Source: Hydrogenovibrio crunogenus
GTDB taxonomy: Bacteria > Pseudomonadota > Gammaproteobacteria > Thiomicrospirales > Thiomicrospiraceae
Length of the DNA: 64,000 bases
NCBI RefSeq assembly: GCF_004786015.1
Contig: NZ_CP032096.1
Span: forward strand, 2,232,001 to 2,296,000
Reading direction: 5' to 3'
Both the position numbers and the translations under genes were made by a program. Below, piece by piece: positions 44,793-54,628 of this stretch; within the stretch, counting starts at the first letter, position 1; every line of letters starts with the position of its first letter. The notes below the pieces were generated by a model. The model searched no databases. It saw only the letters and a list, made by a program, of their open reading frames with translations, and was not told the DNA's origin.

Positions 44793-45677
44793 ATGTCTTG
44801 GTGGAAAAAACAACTGGGAATACTCTTTTTCTGCCTATGCAGCACTCCTCTCTACGCACAGAGCTTGTTGTTTGCGCCTGAACAACTAAAAAATGCCCTC
44901 ACCAATAACAGCGTGACCATTTTGGATGCTCGATCCCCTGATCAATATCAACAAGGCCATATTCCAGGGTCACGCAACTTTCCTGTCGACTGGACCTATC
45001 AACACAAACGCCTCAACGGTAAAATCATCTCTCCCAACCAGGTTCAAATTATTTTGCGCCGACTGGGATTAGATAGAGAAATGCCGATCGTAATCTATGA
45101 TGAAGGCGCATTGGTCGATGCGGCTCGCCTATTCTGGACATTAGAAGTTTACGGATTCACCCATGTTCAAGTTTTAAACCAAGGATACGATTACTGGGCT
45201 GCACAAAATTATCCCATTAATGAAGAAGTGCCGAAGGTGCGCCCAAGTGACTATGTCCCGGTCATCAACCACAAACGATTGGCCACCAAGTTTTCGACAC
45301 AAATCGCCACACAAAACCCAAATCAAGTCGTGATTGATGCCCGTCCTGAGCCGGCTTATATGGGGTTAAAATCGCATGCCAAACGGTTCGGGCATATCCC
45401 GAAAGCGATTAATATTCCAGCTTCTCATAATATTGATTCCAATAACCACTTTGCAAAGATTTCCTCGGTAACGCAACTCAAAAACGTTTATGCCCATATT
45501 CCGAAAGATAAAAAGGTCGTGCTGTATTGCGCCATCGGTCGCATTTCGGCAACCAACTACCTGGCATTACGTGAATTGGGCTATGATGTGGCGAACTATG
45601 ACGCCTCCTGGTTGGAATGGGGCAACGACTTTTCTCTCCCAATCGTCAACCCTTCTCAATCTGAAGCGAAAAAGTAA
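44793..45677 (+). CDS. Secreted tandem-rhodanese sulfurtransferase
   Basis: A 294-residue protein with a signal peptide (TPLYAQ cleavage) and two rhodanese domains. The first lacks the catalytic Cys (VIYDEGALVDAAR). The second has it in VLYCAIGRISATN (CxxxRxxxT). This is the layout of thiosulfate and 3-mercaptopyruvate sulfurtransferases. In a sulfur oxidiser it may move sulfane sulfur from thiosulfate in the periplasm. Two ATGs, 44790 and 44793, follow AAGGAAGG; I choose the second for spacing and because it gives a standard signal peptide. It is divergent from the hydrogenase operon and followed closely by a GGDEF-EAL gene. Confidence 0.9.
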   Translation: MSWWKKQLGILFFCLCSTPLYAQSLLFAPEQLKNALTNNSVTILDARSPDQYQQGHIPGSRNFPVDWTYQHKRLNGKIISPNQVQIILRRLGLDREMPIVIYDEGALVDAARLFWTLEVYGFTHVQVLNQGYDYWAAQNYPINEEVPKVRPSDYVPVINHKRLATKFSTQIATQNPNQVVIDARPEPAYMGLKSHAKRFGHIPKAINIPASHNIDSNNHFAKISSVTQLKNVYAHIPKDKKVVLYCAIGRISATNYLALRELGYDVANYDASWLEWGNDFSLPIVNPSQSEAKK

Positions 45678-45687
45678 GGAATAGAGC

Positions 45688-47703
45688 ATGTGGCGTAAAC
45701 TCAGCATCAAAGTTCAACTGATGATTTGGATTTCAGCCGTGACCTTTATGATTGCGATCGGTTCTTTAGGCATTGCGTTTTGGTTAGATATGAAACAACG
45801 AGAAACGTTGGCGGTAAGTTTATCCACTACCGTTAATGCTGCCTTACGCCATGATTTATTGAAAGGCATTGTGTCCAATGACGCCAGTGTTTACTCAGAT
45901 CTCAGTTTTCGTTTGGCCGGATTCCAACAGATTGATCGGGTTTTATTGCTGGATGACCAAAACCAGCCGGTATTTAATTACCTACATACCCACAAAACGT
46001 ATCAAGACCTGGTTGACCGAAGTACGGAAACCCCACAGTTTCATGGAGAAGATTTATTTGTCAAACATCCTCTAATAGAGGACGGTCACCAATATGGGTC
46101 CGCTGTTTATGTCATCGATATGATGTCTTTTTCAACCCAGTTCCAAAAGCACTTAATCTTTTTATTCATCGCTTTACCCTTAGAGTTATTGCTGGCACTG
46201 CTCTTTACTTGGTGGATAAGTCGAAGCTACAACCAACCTTTCACTCGATTAGTCGAAGCGATGAAAAATAATGACGTCAGCCTCAACCGGTTTTCTCCTG
46301 TGCATACGGATGCTAAAAATGAAATTGGGGCGCTTTTTAATGGCTATAACGAAATGATCCATAAAATAGAAGCCACGACTGAGCAAATGCGTTATCTTTC
46401 TGAGCATGATGATTTAACAGGTCTTTATAATCGTTATTACATTGAACTGTTGATTCAAAAAGCCCTTCAAGACGAAACTACCCAACATCATGTATTATTA
46501 AATATCGACCTAGATCAGTTCAAACTGATCAATGATGCCGCAGGTCATAGTGCCGGCGATGAACTGCTGAAAATGGTGGCGCACAGCTGCCAGGACATTT
46601 TACCTGACAGTGTTTCCATGGCCCGTATTGGCGGGGATGACTTTTATATCTTACTCCCGAATCATTCTGAAAAAATTGGTAAGGCCATCGCCGAAATGCT
46701 GCTGGAACACTTGTCAGATTTTCGTTTTAGCTGGGAAGGTCAAGCCTATTCTGTATCGGTCTCCATTGGTATGGTGGCTTTCAAACCTTATGAATACACT
46801 CTGGAAGAACTGGTTAAAGCAGCCGATTCCGCCTTCTATTCCGCCAAATCTTCTGGACGTAATAAGCTTCATATTTTCCACTCGGAGGATGAAGAGTCTC
46901 AATATCATAAACATGAAGTACAAATCGCCAGTTACATTAAAGAGGCTTTGGCGCAGTCGCCTGTATCCAAGCCGCCTAAAAAAACCGCCTATTTCGAATT
47001 GTTTGCACAAGGCATTACCCCCTTACAACATAATAACCACGATGAGGTCAGTTATGAAATCCTAATTCGTTTACGCGATATGAATGGTAACCTGATTGCA
47101 CCCGATGCGTTTTTACCTACCGCAGAACGCTATCAAATGATGGCCGATATCGATGGGTTTGTGCTCACTCAGTACTTAAACATGGTGCAATCGTTACCAA
47201 CCCATTTAACCAAGCTGCATAAAGCCCATATCAACCTGGCAGGCTCCAGTCTCAATAATGCAGATTTCCAAGCACGCTTAAAACAGCTTGTGAGTGAACA
47301 CCCTCATTTCCCTTGGCGTAAGCTGGAATTGGAAATCACTGAAACCTCTGCTGTGGGCAACTTCAATCAGGCCATGCCGTTTATTCAATACTGCCAGGCA
47401 CTAGGGATCGGGCTCGCTCTGGATGACTTTGGTACCGGGATGTCCTCTTTTGAATACCTAAAGAGCCTTCCTTTTGATGTGATTAAAATAGACGGCAGTT
47501 TTGTCAAAGACATGCACTCGGATCCCAGCGACAAGGCGGTCATCCGCTACATTCAAGAAATCAGTGCCTTAAGAAATCAGGAAACAGTGGCCGAATATGT
47601 GGAAACACAGGAAGATGTGGATGCCCTAACTGAAATTGGGATTACTTATGGACAAGGCTATTTCTTGGGTCGTCCCAAACCTCTTACAGAATGGCTGACA
47701 TAA
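45688..47703 (+). CDS. Membrane GGDEF-EAL-type protein, both sites atypical
   Basis: A 671-residue protein with two membrane helices (about 13-34 and 150-173) around a periplasmic domain, an HAMP-like linker, GGDEF and EAL domains. The cyclase motif is IGGDDFYIL (GGDDF rather than GGDEF) and the EAL signature is SYEILIRL (EIL). DDFGTGMSS is kept. It may be a c-di-GMP receptor or a weak enzyme rather than a standard cyclase. The periplasmic domain differs from that of the other GGDEF-EAL protein in the window. It lies ten bases after the sulfurtransferase gene and is probably co-transcribed with it. Confidence 0.9.
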   Translation: MWRKLSIKVQLMIWISAVTFMIAIGSLGIAFWLDMKQRETLAVSLSTTVNAALRHDLLKGIVSNDASVYSDLSFRLAGFQQIDRVLLLDDQNQPVFNYLHTHKTYQDLVDRSTETPQFHGEDLFVKHPLIEDGHQYGSAVYVIDMMSFSTQFQKHLIFLFIALPLELLLALLFTWWISRSYNQPFTRLVEAMKNNDVSLNRFSPVHTDAKNEIGALFNGYNEMIHKIEATTEQMRYLSEHDDLTGLYNRYYIELLIQKALQDETTQHHVLLNIDLDQFKLINDAAGHSAGDELLKMVAHSCQDILPDSVSMARIGGDDFYILLPNHSEKIGKAIAEMLLEHLSDFRFSWEGQAYSVSVSIGMVAFKPYEYTLEELVKAADSAFYSAKSSGRNKLHIFHSEDEESQYHKHEVQIASYIKEALAQSPVSKPPKKTAYFELFAQGITPLQHNNHDEVSYEILIRLRDMNGNLIAPDAFLPTAERYQMMADIDGFVLTQYLNMVQSLPTHLTKLHKAHINLAGSSLNNADFQARLKQLVSEHPHFPWRKLELEITETSAVGNFNQAMPFIQYCQALGIGLALDDFGTGMSSFEYLKSLPFDVIKIDGSFVKDMHSDPSDKAVIRYIQEISALRNQETVAEYVETQEDVDALTEIGITYGQGYFLGRPKPLTEWLT

Positions 47704-47712
47704 AGGATTGCT

Positions 47713-49113
47713 ATGCTGATTCGATTACTGCTATATTTTATGCTCGGGCTGTTTCTGATCTGGTTTTTCAACGGTGGCCTGGAAAAAATCATGACCCCAC
47801 CCAGTGATCTTTCCAGCATTCCTGAGCAACAGAACCCTTATCAAAAAACACCTGTCACCAAGCCGCTAACGCCTTCCATGGTGGAAGCACAGGAGCGCGA
47901 AGCCATGCTTTATCTGAATCGCATTCGCCAAAGCGTACACCTGACCTCATTGCAATACCAACCCGCATTGTCAAATGCTGCACGCCACCATGCGAACTAT
48001 TCTTCACTCAACAATCTTCAAAGCCACGAAGAGCAACCCAACCTTCCAGGATTCAGTGGCCACACCCCTACAGAACGCGCTTTTAGTGCAGGCTATCAAA
48101 GCCCGGTTGCCGAAGTCATTGCATACAACCACCGCCGTCCACATCCTTTTATTGATGACTTGATGTCTGCAATCTACCACCGCTTGTCTTTACTGGACAT
48201 GACCAAAGATCAAATCGGTGTCGGCATTTCTGGCAATGGCGAAGGGCCTGTCAATTCAAGCTTAACGGCTTTACTGGGCAATCAAGCATTAAATGCCTTG
48301 TGCCAATCGCCTCTATCTCCTAAACCTGGAACTTATTATTACCAGGAGGTCTGTCAAAACAATCGTCCTGTTTCAAAGCGGGATTACGATCAAGCCTTGA
48401 ATCAGGTCGCGAAAAACAACCCCAAACTGATTACTTGGCCCAACCCTGGTGGAGAGGTTTCTCCCGTTTTCTATGAAGAGTCTCCTGATCCATTGCCGGA
48501 ATGTAATGTCTCAGGTTATCCGGTTCATATTCAGATCAACCCGATTTATGCCGGACGTATCGAATTTCTGAATGACAGCTTTAAAGTCTTTGAACAGAAA
48601 AATGACGAACTGATTCCCATCGTCGCCGAAACCATTTTTGACAATCAAAGCAACCCTGTCAGAGAATTAAACGCCCTAACAAACCATTCAAAACCATCTT
48701 CAAAAAAAGACCGCTGGGTGGCTTTTTTCCCAAAACACCGTTTGAATTGGAGCAGCCAGTATCAAGCTGAAATCCAATACAAAGAAGATGGACAACGCAA
48801 AACCCAACGCTGGCAATTTACCACGCCAAACCAGCCAGGCCTGGTCACTTTTTCGGCCGAAAAAGCACAAAAACAGACGCTTAAAATTAAAAAAGGCCAG
48901 ACCTATACGTTGTACTTCCCGCCTAGCCAGTGCAAAATGGCGTCAACCATTGTGATGCGCAAACAAATACCTAAGTCCATTGAAGTCAGCAGCCACTTTA
49001 TTGATGGCGAAACCATTCAGGTTACCTTGAATGCTGCGCCATTTGGCGGTGCCTTTTCTATTGCCTATGGTCCCAGTCAAACCTTGATACGGTTTGAAAT
49101 TGAAACCGATTAG
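47713..49113 (+). CDS. CAP/SCP-domain secreted protein
   Basis: A 466-residue protein with an N-terminal membrane or signal helix (about 3-19). Residues about 60-190 form a CAP (PR-1-like) domain: EREAMLYLNRIRQSVHL, LSNAARHHANYSSL with the metal-site His, GHTPTERAFSAGY and AEVIAYNHR with the Glu. The rest is beta-rich and has no name I can assign; it includes a region with four Cys (LCQSPL, EVCQNN, ECNVSG, SQCKM). The function of bacterial CAP proteins is poorly known. It starts nine bases after the GGDEF-EAL gene. A CCAGGCCTGG copy lies at 48835-48844. Confidence 0.8.
   Translation: MLIRLLLYFMLGLFLIWFFNGGLEKIMTPPSDLSSIPEQQNPYQKTPVTKPLTPSMVEAQEREAMLYLNRIRQSVHLTSLQYQPALSNAARHHANYSSLNNLQSHEEQPNLPGFSGHTPTERAFSAGYQSPVAEVIAYNHRRPHPFIDDLMSAIYHRLSLLDMTKDQIGVGISGNGEGPVNSSLTALLGNQALNALCQSPLSPKPGTYYYQEVCQNNRPVSKRDYDQALNQVAKNNPKLITWPNPGGEVSPVFYEESPDPLPECNVSGYPVHIQINPIYAGRIEFLNDSFKVFEQKNDELIPIVAETIFDNQSNPVRELNALTNHSKPSSKKDRWVAFFPKHRLNWSSQYQAEIQYKEDGQRKTQRWQFTTPNQPGLVTFSAEKAQKQTLKIKKGQTYTLYFPPSQCKMASTIVMRKQIPKSIEVSSHFIDGETIQVTLNAAPFGGAFSIAYGPSQTLIRFEIETD
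48835..48844. repeat. CCAGGCCTGG palindrome (in CAP-domain gene)
   Basis: A perfect copy, read as Pro-Gly-Leu. Confidence 0.9.
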
Positions 49114-49153
49114 GATGAGGTTTCCTCTCCTGTCAGTCTTGTTGCGCTAGAAT

Positions 49154-51283
49154 ATGATTATGACTCAAGCCTCCCCTGACTTAAAAAACTGGTCCCAGCA
49201 ACTGCACAATACGCTGACCTTTCACCGTCATCGAGCCTGTTTGGTTCTAAGTGGCGAGCTTAGCTGGCAACAACAGATGCTCAATACTGTCATCCAGCCC
49301 GATACAAAAGGGCTCTTTATTGGCTCTCACTCCTTACATCTTCAAGCCGAAGCCACGCACCCTAAACAGCTCAAATTATTACTGGGACAGGAAACCGATT
49401 TCGCTATTTTCCGCGCGGAAGAAGGTATTGAAGCCGATGCACTCGGAATCGTCAGCGGCATGATTCGGGCAGGGGGATTGTGTATCATCTGTTTGCCAGA
49501 CCAGGCCACATTTAAAAACTTACCGAACCCATTACTGAAACACTTTCTGAATTTCCCTTTGACACCGAAAGACAGTTTAAAAGGGTTTAACCATTATCTC
49601 TGGCAACAATTACAACACACCGCTTTATGGTGCACACCACACAATCCTTTACCCGACTTATCCGTCTTGAAACCAGCCACGGACAGCTTGGAGTGGCAAG
49701 GCGACAAAACGCCGGACCAAGTGATGGCTTTAGACGCGATTCATCATGTTGCTTATGGTCATCGAAAACGTCCATTGGTACTCACCGCTGACCGAGGACG
49801 AGGGAAATCCACAGCTCTAGGATTGGCTTGCGTTGAGTTGATTCGATCCGGCAAAAAACATATTACGCTCACGGCGGCACGGTTGACACAAGTACAGATG
49901 GCATTCAGAGCCATTGAAGAACAAATCGATGCGTTAACGTATAACGGGTTTGAATGCATTGAAAAACGGCCAGGCCTGGTGGTTTTTGAACACAACAATC
50001 AACCCTATCGCATTGAGTTCAAAGCGCCTGATGATTTGATTGCGAAGACAAATGTCACCGACATTCTGCTGATAGACGAATCCGCACACTTACCCTTACC
50101 GATGTTAAAACAGCTTTTGCAACAGTATTCCCGGACGGTTCTGGCGACCACTCAGCAAGGCTATGAGGGATCAGGACGAGGGTTTCAACTCAAACTCTCA
50201 CACTATTTGACCCAACATTACCCAGGTTGGAAGCCTCTACAAATGAAGACACCGATTCGATGGCATGCTCAAGATCCATTGGAAAAAAGTGTCAACCAAC
50301 TCTTATTGTTAGAAGAAGCGCTGCCCGAGGTCAAATCCCATCAGAGCTCACCAATTGAAGCCTGCCAAATAGAACGCTGTTCCGTTTTGGAATTGTTGGA
50401 TTCGTCAAAAGGTAAAACTCGACTCAAACAAATTTTTCAATTGTTAACGCAAGCGCACTACCAAACACGACCCAATGATTTAATGCAGATTTTGGAAGTG
50501 CCGAACCAACAACTTTGGGTTGCACAGGTATCGGGTCAAATCATCGGTGTGGTACTGGCTGTTGAAGAAGGATTGCTGCCGCAAGATTTGGGTGAAAATC
50601 GTCGTGCGCAAGGGCACTTATTTCCTCAGCTCATGGCTAAGAATACAGCAGAGCGTTCCTGGCTTGCACTCAAAACTTTACGCATTCAACGGATTGCTGT
50701 GCAGTTAAATGCACAACAGCAAGGCATTGGCTCACAACTGCTCAATGAATTTCTGCAAGCCAATCAAGCTGACTACGACTGTGTAACCACCAGCTACGGC
50801 GCAACTCCAGAATTGATCCAGTTTTGGCGCAAACACCAATTTGTTCCCTTACATCTAGGGCTCAAACGAGATAAGGCCAGTGGTATGCACTCTTTAGCGA
50901 TGTGTCGGCCCTTTTCCGCCACTGCTAAGGCATTGACTGACTCGACCTTAGCCGCGTTCCAAAACCAATTTGCCTGGAATCTGACCGAGAGTTTTAAAGG
51001 ATTGGAATCAGCACTGGTCATCACATTACTGCAAGGGTGTGACTTTCCCATCGTTTCTTTTCCTAAAGGTTACTTACAACAACAGCCTTATGAAGTGGTG
51101 GCGTATCAATTACGACAGTGGACTTTAGCCCACATCAACCACTTGGCGACACAGCCTTTGGCGGAAAGTTGGGTTGAAAAAGTGTTGCAAACACACCCTT
51201 GGCAGCAGGTGTGTTTAAAAGAAAGTTTGAATCGAAAAGCGCTGGAATTCGAATTTAAGGCTTGGTTAAAAGCACATCTTTAA
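49154..51283 (+). CDS. tmcA: tRNA(Met) cytidine acetyltransferase TmcA
   Basis: A 709-residue enzyme that makes N4-acetylcytidine at the wobble position of elongator tRNA-Met. Domains in order are a DUF1726 N-terminal domain, an RNA-helicase-like ATPase (P-loop LTADRGRGKSTALG, Walker B LLIDESAHLPL) and a GNAT acetyltransferase (LRIQRIAVQLNAQQQGIGSQLL). Two ATGs, 49154 and 49160, are possible and neither has a clear ribosome site. A CCAGGCCTGG copy lies at 49970-49979. It is convergent with purU. Confidence 0.96.
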   Translation: MIMTQASPDLKNWSQQLHNTLTFHRHRACLVLSGELSWQQQMLNTVIQPDTKGLFIGSHSLHLQAEATHPKQLKLLLGQETDFAIFRAEEGIEADALGIVSGMIRAGGLCIICLPDQATFKNLPNPLLKHFLNFPLTPKDSLKGFNHYLWQQLQHTALWCTPHNPLPDLSVLKPATDSLEWQGDKTPDQVMALDAIHHVAYGHRKRPLVLTADRGRGKSTALGLACVELIRSGKKHITLTAARLTQVQMAFRAIEEQIDALTYNGFECIEKRPGLVVFEHNNQPYRIEFKAPDDLIAKTNVTDILLIDESAHLPLPMLKQLLQQYSRTVLATTQQGYEGSGRGFQLKLSHYLTQHYPGWKPLQMKTPIRWHAQDPLEKSVNQLLLLEEALPEVKSHQSSPIEACQIERCSVLELLDSSKGKTRLKQIFQLLTQAHYQTRPNDLMQILEVPNQQLWVAQVSGQIIGVVLAVEEGLLPQDLGENRRAQGHLFPQLMAKNTAERSWLALKTLRIQRIAVQLNAQQQGIGSQLLNEFLQANQADYDCVTTSYGATPELIQFWRKHQFVPLHLGLKRDKASGMHSLAMCRPFSATAKALTDSTLAAFQNQFAWNLTESFKGLESALVITLLQGCDFPIVSFPKGYLQQQPYEVVAYQLRQWTLAHINHLATQPLAESWVEKVLQTHPWQQVCLKESLNRKALEFEFKAWLKAHL
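49970..49979. repeat. CCAGGCCTGG palindrome (in tmcA)
   Basis: A perfect copy, read as Pro-Gly-Leu. Confidence 0.9.
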
Positions 51284-51298
51284 GCGCACAAATCATTC

Positions 51299-52156
51299 TT
51301 AGTTGTCAAAAACCACGGTTTTGTTGCCATGAATCAAAACACGGTCTTCCAAGTGATAACGCAAGCCACGAGACAGCACGGTTTTTTCCACATCTCGCCC
51401 TAAACGGCGCATGTCTTCAATGCTGTGCGAATGACTGACGCGAATCACATCCTGTTCAATAATCGGCCCGGCATCTAATTCTTCCGTTACATAATGACAC
51501 GTGGCGCCAATCAATTTCACCCCTCGCTCATAGGCTTGATGATAAGGTTTCGCCCCCACAAATGACGGTAAAAAGCTGTGGTGAATATTAATCACCCGAC
51601 CGGCGTAATCCAGACACATTTGTGGCGGAAGGATTTGCATATAGCGCGCAAGCACAATCACATCAACATCGTATTGCGCCACCAGCTGTTGTGACTTTGC
51701 AAACGCCTCCGGCTTCGTATCAGGCGTGACAGGTACATGATGAAAAGGAATGTCATACCATTCCACCATTCGACGCAAATCATCATGGTTGGCAATTACA
51801 CAAGCCACTTCCCCCGGCAAGTCATCTTCATGCCAACGGTAGAGTAAGTCCGCCAAACAATGCGACTCTTTTGAGGCGAACAAGGCGATTTTTTTCGGCT
51901 GATCGGAGTCGGTAATTTGCCAATCCATATCGAAGTCTGCTGCAATCTCTGCAAATTTCGTTTTAAACCCATCCAGATCATTATTTAAAGAAGAAGCCAA
52001 AATTTCATGGCGCATAAAGAACCATTGGTTCAACGCATCGGTATGATGGTTGGCTTCAATAATCGACCCCCCTTCAGAAGCGATGAACCCTGCTACCTTG
52101 GCAACAATCCCAACTTGATCCGGACAAGAAATGATTAAACGAAAAACACGACTCAT
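51299..52156 (-). CDS. purU: Formyltetrahydrofolate deformylase
   Basis: A 285-residue PurU. The N-terminal ACT domain (RLIISCPDQVGIVAKVAGFIA) is fused to a formyltransferase-fold hydrolase with the catalytic Asn-His-Asp set in IANHDD, INIHHSFLPSF and EELDAGPIIEQD. It releases formate from 10-formyl-THF to balance the one-carbon pool and supply PurT. It is divergent from xthA across a spacer with a CCAGGCCTGG hairpin. Confidence 0.96.
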   Translation of the reverse strand: MSRVFRLIISCPDQVGIVAKVAGFIASEGGSIIEANHHTDALNQWFFMRHEILASSLNNDLDGFKTKFAEIAADFDMDWQITDSDQPKKIALFASKESHCLADLLYRWHEDDLPGEVACVIANHDDLRRMVEWYDIPFHHVPVTPDTKPEAFAKSQQLVAQYDVDVIVLARYMQILPPQMCLDYAGRVINIHHSFLPSFVGAKPYHQAYERGVKLIGATCHYVTEELDAGPIIEQDVIRVSHSHSIEDMRRLGRDVEKTVLSRGLRYHLEDRVLIHGNKTVVFDN

Positions 52157-52250
52157 AATAAATTCTCAAATCAGCGCTAAGCTATTAAATAAAAAAAGAT
52201 AGTTTAGCAAATTCCGTCCGTTTCGGCATCAAAACGCAACAATGCTCCCA

Positions 52251-52275
52251 AAAACACCCAGGCCTGGGTGTTTTT
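52251..52275 (+). repeat. Terminator-like hairpin with CCAGGCCTGG core in a divergent spacer
   Basis: A perfect AAAACACCCAGG inverted repeat followed by T5, with its core at 52258-52267. It lies between divergent purU and xthA, where no transcript needs to end. Confidence 0.75.
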
Positions 52276-52335
52276 CTTTAAGTCTGTTATACTTTATCTT
52301 TATTAATTTTATTTATTATGACAGCTCAATCCCTT

Positions 52336-53157
52336 ATGAAAATTGTCTCTTTTAATGTTAACAGCGTACGTATGCGCTTACATCAACTACAAGCGCTGAC
52401 CGATACTTATGCCCCGGATATCATCGGCTTGCAAGAAACCAAGGTGCAAGACCATGAATTCCCTTTGTCGGATATCGAAGCCATGGGTTACCATGCGATT
52501 TATATGGGGCAAAAAACCCATTATGGTGTCGCCATTCTGTATAAAAAATCCCTTATTCTTAAAGACAGCCAATATGGTTGGTCACACGATGGCGAAGACG
52601 CTCAAAAGCGTATGATCATGGCCGACTTTGAAGACCAAGAGAGTAATGAAGTCCGTGTCGTGAATGGCTATTTCCCCCAAGGTGAGAACCGAAGCCATCC
52701 GATTAAATTCCCGGCAAAAGAAGCGTTCTATCAAGACCTGATGACTTACTTGGAAGAAGACTGTTCACCTGAACAAAACCTGGTGGTCATCGGCGACTTC
52801 AATATCTCACCAGAAGATAAAGACATCGGTATTGGCGAACCCAACCGCAAACGCTGGTTAAGAGACGGAAAAACCAGTTTCTTACCGGAAGAACGAGAAT
52901 GGTGGGCGACCTTGATCGGTTGGGGACTGAAAGACACTTATCGTAAAGTTCATCCTGAAGAAGACCGTATTTTCAGCTGGTTTGATTACCGCTCCAAAGG
53001 GTTCGATGCCGAGCCGAAACGTGGGCTCAGAATCGATACCGTATTGGCCACCAAATGTTTGGCTGAAAAAGCCGTAGACAGTGGTGTTGCGTATGATATT
53101 CGTGGGATGGTAAAGCCTTCCGACCATGCACCGGTCTGGACTGAATTTAAATTTTAA
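52336..53157 (+). CDS. xthA: Exodeoxyribonuclease III
   Basis: A 273-residue AP endonuclease / 3'-5' exonuclease of base-excision repair. It starts MKIVSFNVNSVR, has the metal Glu in IGLQETKVQ, then VVIGDFNISPEDKDIG and the catalytic His of PSDHAPVW. An in-frame ATG at 52318 would add six residues. Neither start has a clear ribosome site, and I prefer the one that matches the family start. It is close to the usual family length of about 268. Confidence 0.95.
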   Translation: MKIVSFNVNSVRMRLHQLQALTDTYAPDIIGLQETKVQDHEFPLSDIEAMGYHAIYMGQKTHYGVAILYKKSLILKDSQYGWSHDGEDAQKRMIMADFEDQESNEVRVVNGYFPQGENRSHPIKFPAKEAFYQDLMTYLEEDCSPEQNLVVIGDFNISPEDKDIGIGEPNRKRWLRDGKTSFLPEEREWWATLIGWGLKDTYRKVHPEEDRIFSWFDYRSKGFDAEPKRGLRIDTVLATKCLAEKAVDSGVAYDIRGMVKPSDHAPVWTEFKF

Positions 53158-53187
53158 CCCCGTCGCTGAAAAAGCTTAGGAATCAAC

Positions 53188-53877
53188 ATGCTTCAAACTG
53201 CGTTGCAACCCATGTCGGTTGAGAAAACGGAAAAATTAACAGAAAACACCCTGTTGTTGTTATTGCGACCGTCCAAAGAATTCGTTTATCACGGTGGACA
53301 ATACGTCATGCTCGGGCTGGTGCCAACCGATCTCAAGCCTTTTTCCATTGCCTCTGCCAGTCGTACAGATGACTTGATTGAACTTCACATTCGAAACCAA
53401 GACAATTCGCAATGGATGCAAGATCTGTTTGCGCTGAACGTCGGAGAAACCGTTTACATAGATGGGCCGAATAATCAATATGAGCTGGACCCTATCGACA
53501 TGCTCAAATCACGACGCATCATTTTGGTGGCGGGAGGAACCGGATTTGCGCCAATGAAAGCGCTGTTAGATGAACTGCTCAAACAGGATGAATCTCTATC
53601 AATTGAGTTTTACTGGGGCACGAGAAGCGAAGAAGATCTTTATTTGGACCAAGCCATGCGACAATTGGCAGATTTCCATCCAAACATTCGTTATATCACC
53701 AGTGTGTCTGGAGATTTTGCGGAACACCCAGATCAACGCGGTATTCACCACAAAGTTTTGCAAGACCACCCTGATTTAAGTGAATCCCGGGTCTATTTAT
53801 GCGGCCCTTGGCCGATGGTCGAATCGGCTAAAGCCAGCTTCATTGAGGCAGGGTTGTCGCCGAATGCGTTCAATTAA
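53188..53877 (+). CDS. fre: Fre-like NAD(P)H-flavin reductase
   Basis: A 229-residue ferredoxin-reductase-like flavoenzyme. The flavin-binding LKPFSIAS matches the RPFSMAS motif of E. coli Fre. The NAD(P)-binding part shows VAGGTGFAPMKALL and CGPWPMVE. It lacks a fused ferredoxin domain. Fre-type enzymes reduce free flavins with NAD(P)H. It follows xthA by 31 bases, so the two may be co-transcribed. The exact electron acceptor is not visible from the sequence. Confidence 0.88.
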   Translation: MLQTALQPMSVEKTEKLTENTLLLLLRPSKEFVYHGGQYVMLGLVPTDLKPFSIASASRTDDLIELHIRNQDNSQWMQDLFALNVGETVYIDGPNNQYELDPIDMLKSRRIILVAGGTGFAPMKALLDELLKQDESLSIEFYWGTRSEEDLYLDQAMRQLADFHPNIRYITSVSGDFAEHPDQRGIHHKVLQDHPDLSESRVYLCGPWPMVESAKASFIEAGLSPNAFN

Positions 53878-53895
53878 AAGCATTCGACTAATGAA

Positions 53896-54495
53896 TTATT
53901 TCAATTGAGCAACCAGTGCTTGTAAAGCTTTTGCTCGGTGACTGATTTTATTTTTGACCGCCTTGGAAAGCTCCGCCACCGAGCACCCTTCCTCTTCCAT
54001 CCAAATCAGAGGATCATATCCAAAGCCGCCTGTGCCTCTTGGCGACTCTAACACACGCCCACACCATTGCCCTAAGCCAATCAAAGGGGTTGGGTCATCT
54101 TTATGCCGAACATACACCATGGCACAGTAATAACACGCTTGTCGATTTTCAACCGGTACGCCGTTCAACTCATCTAATAGTTTTTGATTGTTAAGTGCAT
54201 CCGAAGCTGGCTGACCTTGATACCCTTCAGAATACCGCGCGGAATAAATGCCCGGGCGACCTTGTAGAAAATCGACCTCTAACCCGGAATCGTCTGCAAT
54301 GGCTGGCAAACCGGTTTTAGCACTGGCAAACCGCGCTTTAAGAATGGCGTTTTCAATAAAACTGAATCCATCTTCAACCGCTTCTTCGCTGAAATAGTCC
54401 GATTGAGCCTGCACACTGAATGCCAAAGGCGCCAAAATTTCTTGCATCTCAGCAAGCTTTCCGACGTTTCCCGTGGCAAGAATAACGGTTTTCAT
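53896..54495 (-). CDS. rdgB: XTP/dITP diphosphatase RdgB
   Basis: A 199-residue HAM1-family pyrophosphatase that cleans the nucleotide pool of dITP, XTP and similar bases. Conserved blocks are ILATGNVGKLAEMQ, ADDSGLEVDFL with metal Asp residues, GRPGIYSARYS and GTGGFGYDPLIW followed by KNKISHRAKAL. It is standard length. It is convergent with the Fre-like gene (18-base gap) and divergent from yicC. Confidence 0.96.
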   Translation of the reverse strand: MKTVILATGNVGKLAEMQEILAPLAFSVQAQSDYFSEEAVEDGFSFIENAILKARFASAKTGLPAIADDSGLEVDFLQGRPGIYSARYSEGYQGQPASDALNNQKLLDELNGVPVENRQACYYCAMVYVRHKDDPTPLIGLGQWCGRVLESPRGTGGFGYDPLIWMEEEGCSVAELSKAVKNKISHRAKALQALVAQLK

Positions 54496-54628
54496 GAAAT
54501 GACTCCTGTATTTTGTCCATCACACTCACTCAGTGCAAAAAAAACGATAACCCTTTAGAATAAAGGCATTATACCCAAAGCTCAGCTTTTGCTTCACAAA
54601 AAGCCTACACATTCAGCAAGGAACCATC

